From the NCBI GenBank assembly GCA_018292915.2, contig JACVVK020000147.1, forward strand, positions 855,001 through 919,000: a stretch of 64,000 nucleotides of DNA, given 5' to 3'. Both the position numbers and the translations under genes were made by a program. This document shows, one piece after another, positions 32,194 through 45,052 of this stretch. The stretch is from Batillaria attramentaria. Its lineage: Eukaryota; Mollusca; Gastropoda; Batillariidae. Below the pieces are notes generated by a model. That model was given only the letters and a program-made list of their open reading frames with translations. It ran no database searches and had not been told where the DNA came from. Position 1 is the first letter of the stretch. Every line of letters starts with the position of its first letter.

Positions 32194-32255
<62 letters not shown>

Positions 32256-32666
32256 CACATAACAAACCCGGCCAAACAGGGTCCATGAGCGCCCCGTGAC
32301 CGGTCATGCGCGATGGGCGATCACGGGCGGCGATGGGCGACTGATCATTCTCTACCCGCGGGTGGCCGCGACCGGCCATCTCACACCCGCATCCTTCGCA
32401 TTGCACAGGTTAAGTCTAAAACACTAGGTCAGCGAGCATTGTGGTACCACGGTCCACTCATTTGGAACAGCTTTCCTTTCCTTTCCAAAGCGCTTAAAAA
32501 TCACACCTTTTCCGGCTGCATTATATCGACTAATTTGACCGTTCCATCATCACCAGCATCATCATGTTGTGTAAGGATGCACTATGACTGTGTATATGTA
32601 ATGTTCACGTAATGTATATGTAATGCTACTCTTCTATTGTGAGCTCCAGCAGGAGCAAATTATTAC

Positions 32667-32727
<61 letters not shown>

Positions 32728-33489
32728 ACATTCAAACAAAATTTCGTCTCTAAAAACTCCTATTACCCTGGTTTTCAATTTACATTTTACTATAATTGAA
32801 TGTTTATGTGCAATTCTTAATGGTATTTCGCAGCATTTCGTCGGACCTCGACGTCGACAATCAAAGTAATGTAAGTTAGAAGTGAGCGGCCACCTATGGC
32901 ACGTACAAATGGGGAAAAACCACAACCACCACCACAGCACCACCACCACCGTAACCACCCGATCACATTCACCACTAAGAACAAGAACAATAATGAAGAA
33001 TGAAACAGTTCTTTCACAATCTGTGACAGTCAGCAGAACTTTTTCTTAGCTTTTAATTTTTGACTTCGCGCTTACCGAGCCGTTCATTCAGAATTAGTGA
33101 AACTGGTATTAACTACCTAGCCACGCATTGTTCAGGGCCCGCATTTAAAATTCGGGGTTAGGGAGTTTAGCCCCGGGTTAGAGTCTAACCTCGAACTAAA
33201 CTAGCTCTAGGGTTAAATTTTCTGTTGTTTTTTCTTTAAAATCAGGATGCGGGTCCATTCCAGCAAGGTTCCTAAGCCGTTATAGAAGGATTTTTGTCTT
33301 TCTTTCTTCGCTTTCTTGTTTCTTTAATTTTGTTTTGGGAGTTCCTTTTGTCCTAGTCTGGGTTAGGCCCGTAGCCGTGGGCTAAATTAACCTCGAGTTT
33401 TACATACGGGCCCAGAATGATAACATAATTCGGACAGTGTAATTTGAACTTTTCTGACTGTTCAACGACCCGAAGAGAACTGTTTGGTT
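32021..33489. other. Spacer between the two C1q exons: microsatellites and a LINE remnant
   Basis: Holds a CT/CA microsatellite (32194-32253), a LINE 3' remnant (32400-32670), a (CA)n tract (32671-32724) and a short stretch rich in TTAGSCCSGGTTAG-like words (33150-33220). No exon is seen. Confidence 0.55.
32400..32670 (+). repeat. LINE 3'-end remnant
   Basis: The translated fragment LGQRALWYHGPLIWNSFP resembles the C-terminal end of CR1/L2-like LINE ORF2 proteins, where a GxRAFxxxxPxLWNSLP motif is usual. The following GTATATGTAATG repeats and GAGCTCCAGCAGGAG are shared with 39270-39600. Confidence 0.65.
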
Positions 33490-34126
33490 CTATGGCATAG
33501 CGGCGTGTAAGAGAGCCCCGCTGAAGTGGGTATAGTAGTTTCCGCCTATTGGATTGTGAGCGTTTATGTTCTTCACATACACCCGCTGCCCGGCATTCAG
33601 AAACATTACAGCGTGGCAACTGTTGGTCTCCCAATGACCCGACTCGTAGGTGGCGGCGGCCCGAGACAGCAATCTATCATCAGCGTACAGACCAACTTCA
33701 GTGATCTTTGGCGAACTACCACTGTCGGCCATAATAGTAACGAAAAAGGCGTATGTGCCGTCTACAGGGGCAGTGAAGATTCCTGTACTGCTGTTGTAGG
33801 CGCCGCCTTCGTTGAAGCTGACATGGATAAATGGAACCGTATCTCCGCTGTTCAGCGTCACAGAGCCTTCCAGGCGTGCGTGGAAAGAGACACTTCTGGC
33901 AGCAGCTTCTGTCACACGGAAAAAGTAAAGAGTTTCGTTAGTTCTGATCTTGGCAACCAATGAGGGGCAGCCAGTTCAAATCCAGCCTGAAAACCCACCT
34001 CGCCCGTCAACACCTTCTGTTATAACAATTGGGAAAAACTCGGCCTGTCTGATTACTCGAAATATAAAGTGAAATTGGTTCATCATTGTGTTATAAGTAA
34101 AGCTAATAATAACTTATAACTGTGTA

Positions 34127-34488
34127 TTGTGTGGGCGTTTTATCTGGCTAAAAGCGCCGCAAGCTCAACCCAACACGCACGCTCACTTGAATCACACGCA
34201 ATCTCTCCCACACGGGACATGAACACATCAATCACGTGGTGCGAAGGGTCAGCTCAGCTATTTAAGTTTCGGAATTTAGATTTGCGTTTATTTTCAAATT
34301 TGGTGGGCTGAACATTTCCAAAGCAAAGGGGGAGGAAGCCGTAGTACCCGGAGAGAACCCCCGACGATCGGGCCGAATGAACGGTGCCACGATCGAGAAG
34401 GAAAAATTCTTTGTCTCGAGTGTGACTCGAACCTGACCACTCGCATTGGTGACGAAATCTCTTAACCACTGGACAACTGACCGCCCCT
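34127..34488 (-). repeat. SINE family B copy in gene 4
   Basis: Inverted element in the last intron of gene 4, from the GCGCCGCAAGCTCAACCCAA tail to the tRNA-like head (CTTAACCACTGGACAACTGA). Confidence 0.8.
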
Positions 34489-35104
34489 GCTGAAACCTAA
34501 ACAGGTTTTTCAGTCGGACTGAGGGACAAAAATTCGATTTGACTTAACTTCCGTCACCTTATTATCCCTCCTCCTTGTCCCCTAGATCATGCGTAAGATC
34601 AAAACTAAGAGCAACAACTCACATATGCACACACAGATTATTTACCCATCACTGACGTCAGGTTGTGTCTCATCGTCTCCAGCTGGTGTAGAACACCGTC
34701 TTCCCGTTCAGAACTTGCCTTCAGGGTCTCAAGTTGTTGCTTCAGAGCGGCGCCATCTTGTCTTTGGGACTCTAGTTGTTGTTTGAGGGCGGCGTTCTCC
34801 TGTTCCAGATGCTCCTCCTTCAGCTGCATGGACATCATCCGGGTCTCCATGATGACGAGCTGAGCCTGCACGCCGTCCACGTTGACTGTGGCGCCCCTCC
34901 TCAAAGGGGAACCACTCGGCACACACAGACTGGCCGGGGAGGTGTCGTCGATGGTGCACGAGTACTCGCCACTGACGACTGGGTTGGAACTGACAAAAGG
35001 AAACGGCCGTTTTCGTCTGACTTGCTGGATAGGGGCTGATTATCAGGGGTCTGAAACCAGAAGACACACTGTTCCCAGTTAGTAGATAATCATATTGGCT
35101 GATT

Positions 35105-35404
35105 TTGAAAGAAAAAAAATCCGACCGTATCACACCCTTGCTGCGGCATCTTCACTGCCTGTCAGTGAAAATCTACATACTGGTATTTCACTTTTTTGAA
35201 GGAAGTCTTCCGGCCTACCTTTCAAACTCCCTCACAGGCCACCAAATAGCACGCACAAGCCTCAAGACAGTCGGCGAGCGCGCGTTTAGCATCGCTGCCG
35301 CGCCACTCTGGAACGCACTACCTGCCGGTCTGAGAGACGTATTGGACATAGATCGTTACAAGTCTGACTTGAAAACGCATCTATTCCGACTGGCTTTCGA
35401 CTAG
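35105..35404 (+). repeat. LINE 3'-end remnant (CR1/L2-like)
   Basis: The open frame ends GERAFSIAAAPLWNALPAGL and, a few residues later, KTHLFRLAFD with a stop, the typical carboxy end of CR1/L2-like ORF2 proteins. Only about 100 codons remain. It lies antisense in intron 4 of gene 4 and is followed by (CTG)n and (GT)n tracts (35425-35500). Confidence 0.8.
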
Positions 35405-35450
35405 GTCCACTCACCTCCTCCTGATTCAGCTGCTGCTGCTGCTGCTGCTG

Positions 35451-35499
<49 letters not shown>

Positions 35500-36116
35500 C
35501 GTGTTGGTATGGGTGCGGGCGTACGCGATTGAATCACTTTGTGAGAATTTTGCGCTATATAAGTACAATTATTATTATTATTATTATCGCAATCAACAAC
35601 AAACAGCGTACCACTTACCATCTGCGACACCGCGCTGTCAACACTTTCAACTGTATTTTGTTTATTATTTAACGTGACGCACGCGAGTGTGGTGTTAGGC
35701 CTTTGAACTGATCGATTGAGGATAAGGTCCATTCTATTTCTAAATAATCTTGCTCACACTGAATGACACTCTCAATCTCTTACCGTCCAAACTACCGACG
35801 CCCTGTGTCCCCACACCGGCAGAAAGTCGCCACATGCCAGCTGGACGTGGTAGTGTCTGGTGGAGTTGACGTACACAGCATCCGGCAACATGGTCACGTG
35901 CAGCTGGCCGTCAGTTGTGATTGGCTGGTCTGGTGGACAAATATAGTAAATGCCGCGTATGTTACACCATTCCGAAAGTGTCACTGGAAGCATCGAAAAC
36001 ATTTGAGAAAAAGCGCTTCCAGATATAGTTAGTGAGTTAGTTATATAGGGCTTAAGGCCGCGCAAGCAACAAAAGCTAAATCGAGACTCAGCTTCCAGAT
36101 AAAAAAAAAAGAAGAT

Positions 36117-36172
36117 CCGTCTTTGATATCACCCCTACGTGGCGGAAAAGGGCGTAAAACTCCCAAACACCC
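36117..36172 (+). repeat. SINE family A, tail fragment
   Basis: Only the last 55 bases of the family remain, with GGCGGAAAAGGGCGTAAAAC, in intron 3 of gene 4. Confidence 0.6.
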
Positions 36173-36706
36173 CACCTATGAAAGATACTATATAAGTACG
36201 GCAGCATTTTCCCCCATATGTTCTGGTAAACATGGCATCAGAGACAGATTTTCATTCCAGTATAGCGTCAATAAATTTGTATCATACCATGTAACTTACG
36301 TATATTGTGTGTAGACCTGCCGCTCAATCACTGTGTTATTGCAGTGCGAAAGAAATCTGCATAAGGTTTAAAAGAAAACCTTTAAGTCCATGGAGAATAT
36401 TCCTCTTGGAAAAACTCCTCCCCACCTGACACGTGTACCTCCACAGTCTGCACCTCTCTGTCTACAGAACCGTGAACTTCCATGTTGACGTGAACCGAGT
36501 AGGTTCCGGCGTCCGCGATAGCTACGTTGTGCAGACGAATACCGGCGTTAGGGAGGAACTGCAGACTGAGTGAAGAACCGGGGATGACAAGGAAGTTGCC
36601 GACAACCTGAGTAGCCAGAAGTGTGTCTGATCCTCCTGAACATGAACAGAAACTTTTTTTTTTTTAAATGCCAGGGTGCTCTCAAAACAAGGGAGGGTGC
36701 AAGGGG

Positions 36707-36740
<34 letters not shown>

Positions 36741-36786
36741 CTGATGTCGCAGCACCTGCCAGATTGGATGTAAGGGTGTGTGCAAA

Positions 36787-36787
<1 letters not shown>

Positions 36788-36881
<94 letters not shown>

Positions 36882-36893
36882 TGTGTGTGTTTG
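36788..36893 (-). repeat. (CA)n tract in intron 2 of gene 4
   Basis: On the transcript strand this is about 50 CA repeats, downstream of the first Ig exon and complementary to the (TG)n upstream of it. Confidence 0.95.
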
Positions 36894-37183
36894 AGCTTTA
36901 AGCACAGCGAGTCTTTGGCACTTGCAGAGCAGCGATCTGTAAAATGTATGTGTTGTTATTAATATTACTAGTAGTAGTAGTAGTAGTAGTAGTTGTATTA
37001 TTATTATCGTCTTTTAGCCCACCTGGCGGAGTGTAATGCCACTCGACATTAGTTAGATGTTCACCCACACCCGCCGCGTAACTCCATGACAACGTCACAT
37101 CCTGTCCGGGGCATGCTGGGATAGTTGTCCCGTTAGGCAGACTGCCTGCTGAGGTCCACTGAAAAGCCCGGGTTACAGGGACT

Positions 37184-37285
<102 letters not shown>

Positions 37286-37385
37286 CCCGAATGCTTTAAC
37301 ATTTCTTCAGTTCTTGCGATTTCACACAATGAACCGCCACTAGAAACCTAAAGGCGTTTGTTATGCTCACAGATCGTTGTGTGCC

Positions 37386-37915
37386 CTTTTGGTGATGTCA
37401 AGCATCACACCACCTAGACGCCTGCACGGTGACAGCATCTCACAAGCTAGCGGTCGCACCACGTGGTTGTAATGTGATCATGTGTGAGAGAATGCGCGTG
37501 ATTATTAATCATAATGATAATGACAGTACTTAACTTATTAGTTAATAACAGTTCTAAGCGCGTAAAAAAGGAAAACAAGGTGACTCACGTGAGCGTGCGC
37601 GTTGGGTTTAGCTCGTGGCGCGTTGAGCCAAGTATTTGGGATAAAGTTCGTATATTACTGCGCCGTTCTTGTTCTTCTCATTATTATTAATATTATACAG
37701 TAATAGAAGGATGTACGTGACGCGAATAGGTGTCAGGGTAGCTAGTCGTGTTGTAACACTAACGGCTGTAATCCGAATTTTCACTGCTTCACAGAGCCTG
37801 ACACGGCACTGTTTTACATTCAGAGCTCTACAAATCATAAAGATAAAGGATTTCGTGCGTACGTGCGCACTCACAAGTGACACTGTTCCAAAGTATAAGT
37901 TGGCCTCTTTGAGGC
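37386..37915. repeat. Foldback-family copy interrupted by a SINE B fragment
   Basis: The ends at 37390-37460 and 37712-37915 match the family arms at 45060-45340 (CACGGTGACAGCATCTCACA; GTGCGCACTCACAAGTGACA). Between about 37470 and 37690 lies a SINE family B 3' fragment with its (ATT)n tail. Confidence 0.55.
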
Positions 37916-37928
37916 GTAGTAGTTGGGG

Positions 37929-38215
37929 TGAGCGGTGGCCTAATAGGTAGCGCGTCGGACAGCCGCTGCGCTACTGAACGGCCGTCACCGTTGTCACAGT
38001 TAGGAAGCGTAGGTTCGAGCTTCTTTCATGTGATACCGGTTTTTCCTGGCTGCCGGGCTGCTCATCGGGGGGTTTTCTCCGGGTTATCCGGCTTTCCTCC
38101 CCCAGAAAAATTGAAAAATAGAATTGGTAATGGGTGGCTTTGCACTGCGGCGACGCGCTTCTCCCGGGGGAAGCAGCCCGAATTTCCCAAAAGGGATAAT
38201 AAAGTAGTTATAGTT
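37929..38215 (+). repeat. SINE family C (tRNA-headed)
   Basis: Head GCGGTGGCCTAATAGGTAGC with B box GGTTCGAGCTT. The body contains CGGTTTTTCCTGGCTGCCGG and CCCGAATTTCCCAAAAGGG, ending in a short AATAAAGTAG tail. This is the single copy in the window. Confidence 0.65.
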
Positions 38216-38660
38216 AATTACAGTAAACAGGGAATGAGCACAACAACAGGGAAACAGCACGTTTAAGAAGTTGAAGTTGCGATGAAGTTGTGTCTAACGT
38301 AATATGATATTTACATCAGTCACGTAATACCACGTGCACTTTATCTAACAAAAAAGATGTCCTCATCCTGGGCCAATAAGAGCAAGAGACACAAGACTTC
38401 CATGATTTCGCCCGATGGCTCAGCAGTCCTGAGCTGAACTGACCCGATCTCTGCCTTATGCAATGTGCGGTTCGCTTCGAACGATAAGCCAATAGTGACG
38501 TGATGCGGATCCAAGTTTATCTCCTTCCTTTATGTATGCAACATAAGCTTGTTACCATGGCTGTTTGGTCTAAACAGGTTTATTTCGTTGCGTGTTGAAG
38601 ACATACAATGAATCAAATTTTGAGCATTGACAAGATAAACTTTTACGTATGTGGGTAGGT

Positions 38661-38785
38661 GGGTGGGTGTTTTAACGTCCGTTTCTACCACGTAAGGGTG
38701 ACATCGAAGACGGGGCAACGAGAAAAAGGTCAGCACAAATATTTGGCCCCAGCTGGGATTCGACCTCATGACCCGAGCATTGAGA
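38661..38785 (-). repeat. SINE family A copy
   Basis: Inverted body and partial head (CTCATGACCCGAGCATTGAG); the A-box end is truncated. Confidence 0.7.
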
Positions 38786-39269
38786 TTTACGTGTGTAGTA
38801 TGCTCAGTATGAAACAGTCACTCACAGCAACATGGATCTTTCTTACTGTCATGACACTAAGAACCAAGTTTCAATTTTCGTGCCGGAATCCAGATGGACC
38901 TTTGTGGTACTAGCCGGTCTGACTAACTGATATTATGTAATCTTTTAAGGACTTGAAGACTCGAAGTCTTGAGAACGGTGTTGTTCTGTTTTGTTTTGAT
39001 AGATGAGCCTGTTGATTGACCGATTGATTCATTCATTTATTTTTTTGTTTGACCTTTGCACCTTCTTTAATTGATCATGTAATTCAGATTAGCTAATGGG
39101 TAAGTGGTGAACAAACAAATTATGTGAACTCCAAACTCCATTCTGGTTTTATTTTATTTTTGATAGTTGAACAAGACTTACAAGTTGAAGGCGGTCTTCT
39201 TATCTTTGTTTCAATGTTTCTGACACAGACTTACACCCAATAACCCAGACCTTCACATAACTGTCTCTG

Positions 39270-39600
39270 TGTTAAATCGAAAACGCTAGGTCAGCGAGCA
39301 TTGCTCTACCACGGTTGAGTCTGCCTGCCCATGTTCGCCATGCAGAGTCAACGGACTCTTACAAAGTCGCTTTAAAGTCTCATGTCTTCCGGCTGTATTA
39401 TACAGACTAACTTCTCTATCACCATTGTTACCATCATTGTCATTTTACGATGTCGTGTTAGGATGTATCATAGCTGTGTGTATGTAACGTGTATGTGACG
39501 TGTATTTCATGTGTATGTAATGTGTATGTATTGCCACTCTACTATTGTGATGCGCCCAGAGCTCCAGCAGGAGGTTGGGCGCCAGATAAATCCTCACTAC
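39270..39600 (+). repeat. LINE 3'-end remnant, second copy
   Basis: Shares AAACGCTAGGTCAGCGAGCA, CTTCCGGCTGTATTATACAG and GAGCTCCAGCAGGAGGTTGG with 32400-32670. It ends with CGCCAGATAAATC and an (ACT)n/(AGT)n tail, giving the family 3' end. Confidence 0.65.
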
Positions 39601-40110
39601 TACTACTACTAGTAGTACTAGTAGTAGTAGTAGTAGTAGTAGTAGTCAGGGGTAGAAGGGGTTGCGTAAAACCTAAGGTGCTCTCAACATGTGCGGGACG
39701 ATCGGATGAATTACAAGTTTTGCGTTACCCCCTCCATGCTCACCCCCCCCCCCCCCCGATCACCACCAACAACAACATAGTATGCGGCAAAAAATATTAC
39801 AACTGTTTTAATTGTGCAGTTTACGGAATTTGAACAAGATTCCCTACGTACAGAGCAAAAGCCAGAACAAACACAGCCGGCCAAGTCTGTGCATCATGGA
39901 GTTTTTATAGATGTGTTCTGTTTCTGACAAACACTGTGCATAGTTATCACACACGAACTAAAAATAAACACAAAATGCATAGTTATCACACACGAACTAA
40001 AAATAAACTCAAAATAGTAAAATACTGTACACAAACTGATTAATATTAATTAGGACATAAGTTTCAGTCACGGGAAACAATTTCTGATTGCCCAGAAAAT
40101 CTCTTCGGTT
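39601..40110. other. 3' flank of gene 5: no gene seen
   Basis: A (TAG)n run, C-tract and a 41-base direct repeat around 39935-40013 with ACACACGAACTAAAAATAAA are the only structures. No clear minus-strand polyadenylation signal is seen. Confidence 0.45.
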
Positions 40111-40603
40111 TTAAGGCATAGCAGCGTGCAAGAGAGCCCCACTGAAATGTGTCAGGTAATCATAGGCGTAGCGGACATTGTTGTTCAGATTCTTCACATA
40201 TACCCGCTGCCCGGCCTTCAGCAACACAACAGCGTGACAGCTGTTAGACACCACATGACCGGAGTCAGACCTGGAGATGGTTCTGGCCAGTTCCGTATTG
40301 TCCGCGTACAGAGCAGCCATAGGGTTCTTCTCTGGGCTGGTTCCAGCAGGGGTGATAGTTGCGAAGAAAGCGTATGTGCCGTCTACGGGGACTGTGAAGA
40401 CACCCGTGCTGCTGCTGTAGGCGCCTCCTTCGTTGGAGATGATCTGGTCATATACAACCGTGTCTCCGCCGTTCAGCGTGTTCGTATGGTGGTGCCACGC
40501 ATGGAAAGAGACGCTTCTTGAAGCTGTTTCTGTGTCACAGAAGAAGAACTCTTTCGTGAGTTCCATTGGTAATACCTCAAGCGTCAAGAACTACACACTG
40601 AAA

Positions 40604-40647
<44 letters not shown>

Positions 40648-41225
40648 GTGCTGCTGCTGCCGTTTCTACTATTATTTCTACTACTACTATGCTGCTGCTG
40701 CTTCTGCTACTACTACTACTGCTAGTACTGCTACTACTACTACTGCTACTACTACTACTGCTAGTACTGCTACTACTACTACTGCTACTACTACTACTGC
40801 TGCTGACGATAAGAAGAAGAAGAATTCTTGTATGGCCAGTGTGGGCTCTAAGCTCTTTACAAAGCGACGTTTATAAGTATAAATTATTAAAACACAGTTA
40901 GTATGAGGTGGTGATTTTTGGTTTATATCATTTTATCTTTATTTATCGTTGGATATATACGCACGTCGTTTTGTAAGCCTGAAAGTGACACACGTTTGAT
41001 ATATTATTTGGAGTAATCCTTTATTACGTACCAGGTTAAACCCCGAAACACCCACCCACCCTTATTACGTACAAGCTTTGGGAAATTCGTCTGATTAATT
41101 TTCTCGGATGTCGAAAGGGAACCTCATTTCCAACTACATCGATCCTTCCTTTTTCTGGTAGACGTGTAAAACAAACGTTGACATGACCTAAAACCCCCTC
41201 AGTAATATAAGTTAGTTAGTTAGTG

Positions 41226-41291
<66 letters not shown>

Positions 41292-43341
41292 CAACACAGA
41301 CTACTGATTTCGCGGCTACCCAGTTATATAATATAATGATATAAACAACAACAACAGAAAAATAATCAGCCGATTGCTTACCAATCATGGACGTCAGGTT
41401 GCGTCTCTGTGTCTCCAGCTGTTGTTTGAGGGCGGCGTTCTCCTGTTCCAGTTGCTCCTCCTTCAGCTGCATGGACATCATCCGGGCCTCCATGATGACA
41501 AACTGGGCCTGCACACCGTCCACGTTGACTGTGGCGCCCCGCCTCAAAGGGGAACCACTCGGCACGCACAGACTGGCCGGGGAAGTGTCGTCGATGACGC
41601 ACGAGTACTCGCCGCTGACGACGGGGTTGGGAACTGACAGAAGGAAGCGGCCGTTTTCGTCTGACGTGCTGGACAGGGTCTGATTATTAGGGGTCTGAAA
41701 ACAGCAGTCATAATTATTGTGCAAACTTCAGCATCATCGTTTCCAGTCAGAGACTACCGATCGTCATCAACGAAGAACGTGCCAGTAGCCAACTGTGACA
41801 CCGCTTTCAACACCTTCACCTGAGCAGTATGATGAGGTGAAATGCCATATCCTGTAATTATTATTGGTTTATTTCTTATTTCGATCCATGTGGGTGTGCT
41901 GACCAGTCTTTGAGTTGATTGTTCGAGAATACGGTCCACTCCTTTCCCAGCAAAAGGCTCACTCAGTCATTAAATTTCCAACCTTTTAATCTTACCTTCC
42001 AAAGTACTGACGCCCTGTGTCCCCACACCGGCAGAAAGTCGCCACATGCCAGCTGGACGTGGTAGTGTCTGGTGGAGTTGACGTACACAGCATCAGGCAA
42101 CATAGTCACGTGCAGCTGACCGTCAGTTGTGATTGGCTGGCCTGGTGGACAAAAGTCGTTCATGCTGTGCCAACCAAGACTTGAAAACACATAATTTCGT
42201 TCCAGCATATCGTTACTAGATGAGAATCCTACCTTGTCAGAAATACATACAATTATTACTGCATCTCAGTTGTTTAGTGTAAATTGAACGTTAAAAGTCC
42301 GTGAGGAATGCCATAGGGAAAACTTCTTACCTGACACCTGTACCTCCACAGTCTGCACCCCTTCCACTACAGACCCGTGGACGTTCATGTTGACGTGAAC
42401 CGAGTAGGTCCCGGCGTCCGCGACAGCAACGTTGTGCAGACGAATACCGGCGTTAGGGAGGAACTGTAGACTGAGTGAAGAACCGGGAGCGACAAAGAAG
42501 TTGCCGAGAACTTGGGTAGCGAGAAGTGTGTCATCACCTCCTGCACGTGGACCGCAAGAGACAAAGAGGTTAGGGGTGCGGAGGGGGGGGGGAGGGGTGC
42601 GGGAGGGCGCTGCCTTCAGTTGTATGGAAGAGGGGTTTGTACACACAACACGAACTAAAGTTGATTATGTGTTTTGAAGGGACACGTGTTAAGTGTTACC
42701 TGCTCTGGGCTGATTTCGATGGGATGGACGTGATAACGTAAGCATGATATATTAATACCCACGCAACGCATCCCTTTAACGTCGGAATGAAAGTCAGTCG
42801 CTGTATATTGGAAGGGAATTTCAGTACTCCATTTCCAAACCTCCTTATGGTGCAGTTTGACACATTCTTATTTGTTGGATTGGAAAGAGCAATATGTTCG
42901 AATGGTTCAGACTTTTGCCACCAGATCAACTTAAGTTGTTTGTTTGTTTGTTTGTTTATTTGTTTGAATGGTAGAACTGTCAATAATCGGGTCGTGGGTT
43001 CGAATCCCGAGTAGTACCAAACATTTGTGCTGGCTATTTCCTCGTTACACCGTGGTTGTTTTGTTTTTTTTAATCACCCGTGCGTGGTGGAAAAGGACGT
43101 TAAACCCTAAACCATCCAACCAGCAAAACGTGTTTGTTTGTTTGTTTGTTTGTTTGTTTGTATTTGTTTTTAGCCCACCTGGCGGGGTGTAGTGCCACTC
43201 GACATTAGTTAAATGTTCCGCCCCACTTGCTGTGTACGTCCATGACAACGTCACATCCTGTCCGGGGCATGCTGGGATAGTTGTCCCATTAGGCAGACTG
43301 CCTGCTGACGTCCACTGAAACGCCCGGGTTACAGGGACTGT

Positions 43342-43402
<61 letters not shown>

Positions 43403-43561
43403 TCATCTTCATCATCACCAGCATCATCATCATCTTCGTCGTCGTCGTCGTCGTTGTCATCACCATTCAGTCTGTCAAAGGGGTGTGTACATTTCTTGCC
43501 ATTCCGTGAATTTTGCGGCCACAATTAACTTTTTTTCTGAAACCAAGGCACACAGTTTTCA

Positions 43562-43623
<62 letters not shown>

Positions 43624-43757
43624 GATACGATGTACACGGTACAGTGAACTCCCCATAATCTTCAGAATCTTTAGTTCTCCTGTACAGTGTTGTTTTACTA
43701 CATACAAACTTACTCACCCTGGCTGAAGAAGAGCAGCAGAAGACACAAGACGTGCAT
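40111..43757 (-). CDS. QREP-like gene 5: signal peptide - Ig - Ig - short coiled coil - C1q
   Basis: Exons in transcript order: 43757-43718 (leader MHVLCLLLLFFSQ), 43337-43179, 42540-42331, 42141-41996, 41694-41382 and 40529-40111. All donors are GT and acceptors AG, phases are 1-1-1-0-1, and the coding length is 1,287 nt (428 aa). The coiled-coil exon is 87 nt shorter than in gene 2, keeping only one LKQQLE module before TQRRNLTSMI. The C1q head carries TVPVDGTYAFFATITPAG and ends YLTHFSGALLHAAMP. The domain order, Ig cysteine pattern and lack of a transmembrane segment match genes 2 and 3, so it should be secreted and oligomeric. A second leader exon lies 0.9 kb upstream. Confidence 0.92.
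40600..40808. repeat. (ACT)n/(CTG)n trinucleotide array
   Basis: Imperfect trinucleotide array in the last intron of gene 5. It gives long leucine- or tyrosine-only open frames that are not genes. Confidence 0.9.
41205..41291. repeat. (TTAG)n microsatellite
   Basis: About 20 TTAG repeats in the last intron of gene 5, near the coiled-coil donor. Confidence 0.95.
42966..43112 (+). repeat. SINE family A copy in gene 5
   Basis: Head remnant GAATGGTAGAACTGTCAATA, B box GGTTCGAATCCCG, and tail GTGGAAAAGGACGTTAAACC, in intron 2 in antisense, next to a (TTTG)n run. Confidence 0.78.
43342..43400 (-). repeat. (TG)n tract at the first Ig acceptor of gene 5
   Basis: On the transcript strand about 29 TG repeats run to TGCACAG at the exon that starts at 43337. 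A second (CA)n forward tract follows at 43563-43620 in the same intron. Confidence 0.95.
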
Positions 43758-44099
43758 GATGTTGTGAGCGCGGTCAGTGTCCACTTGTCACCGAACGGCA
43801 ATAAACCCAAAGTGACGTGTGCAGGGCGGTGCCTCGTGTTTTACAGCAAAGTCTTGTATCTGTAGACTTGCTGTACTGTCACTGTTTCTTCTACTCGTGA
43901 CAACAAGGACAATGAGTCTATATTTGTGCCGGAAAGCGGATAACCTTTTGATCTTTGCTGCACTAACCGACATTTCTCTTTTGTTTCAGCTCAAAGAGCA
44001 AATTCAGGGTCGAGATATTTGTTTCGTTGTCAATGATGTTGTTGTTGGTTTAACTGACCGACTGACTGATTTATTAATTCATTGATTAGTTGAGTAATT

Positions 44100-44148
44100 G
44101 GCGTACTTGGCACGTGCACACATACAGAAACACACAGACACACACACA

Positions 44149-44203
<55 letters not shown>

Positions 44204-44212
44204 AGAAACACG

Positions 44213-44285
<73 letters not shown>

Positions 44286-44300
44286 AAACACGAACACACA

Positions 44301-44371
<71 letters not shown>

Positions 44372-44372
44372 C
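44100..44372. repeat. Interrupted (CA)n array with GAGAAACACGAA spacers
   Basis: About 270 bp of CA repeats broken twice by GAGAAACACGAACACA, which shows the array has itself been tandemly duplicated. A (CT)n tract follows at 44461-44508. Open frames here are low complexity. Confidence 0.95.
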
Positions 44373-44458
44373 TGCACATACATTAACTACAAGCACATTT
44401 TGCGAAGGACCGTGCGCAATTCTGTACGTTCATCTGAAGCATCTACTGTTGTCAAATT

Positions 44459-44511
<53 letters not shown>

Positions 44512-44607
44512 GACGTAGACCACATTTTCAAGACAAAGCCAGTATGTCTGATCAGGAATTGTTTACCATCAAATACCTCACAAAGTACACACTCAAGATT
44601 CACTCAC

Positions 44608-44644
44608 CGTGGAAAACAAACGGAATAAGCCACAAAACTTCCAT
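44608..44644 (-). CDS. Orphan QREP-like signal-peptide exon
   Basis: ATG followed by MEVLWLIPFVFH and a phase-1 GTGAGT donor, the same length and phase as the leader exons of genes 3 and 4. The nearest downstream exon set in the right orientation is gene 5. It may be an alternative first exon for gene 5 or a remnant of another gene. No Ig exon lies between it and the gene 5 leader. Confidence 0.6.
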
Positions 44645-45052
44645 ACGGAGCTGCTGACACGCCCAAAGCTCAAACAAAACTATCGCTGTGTTTCTGACGC
44701 AATCCAAACTTGAAATAATAGCCTACACACTCTTGCCGCTTGGTGTAAAAGCGGCCTAAGGTTTTTGTTTAGTCGTACTGCAGTGCACAGTGGGAGAGTT
44801 GATTGTATGGACAAGGAAAAGTACAGATAACCTTTAAACCCCAGTGCGTTTTCGGCCCGGTTAAGAGTGGGTGAGTAAAAAGAATCACACACAAAAAGCT
44901 ACGCACGTTTTGTCGATAATTATCTTGAAAACTTTCCTAACTCGTTCGTGAAGGGCAGAGAAGCGTCTCGCTGAACCCGCGGAAAAGAAGCAGGGGTTAT
45001 CTCCCAGCACACGATGTCACTTGGGTATAAATGGCAAACGACCACGCCGACC
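44645..45052. other. No gene seen
   Basis: Unremarkable sequence upstream of the orphan leader exon; no TATA box or repeat recognised. Confidence 0.4.

Noticed and set aside
40600..40901. Leucine-only 70-codon frame
   Set aside because: It is the (ACT)n/(CTG)n array in an intron of gene 5.
44090..44460. Long His/Thr or Cys/Val open frames over CA/GT arrays
   Set aside because: They are pure dinucleotide translations, open on both strands, with no splice or domain signal.
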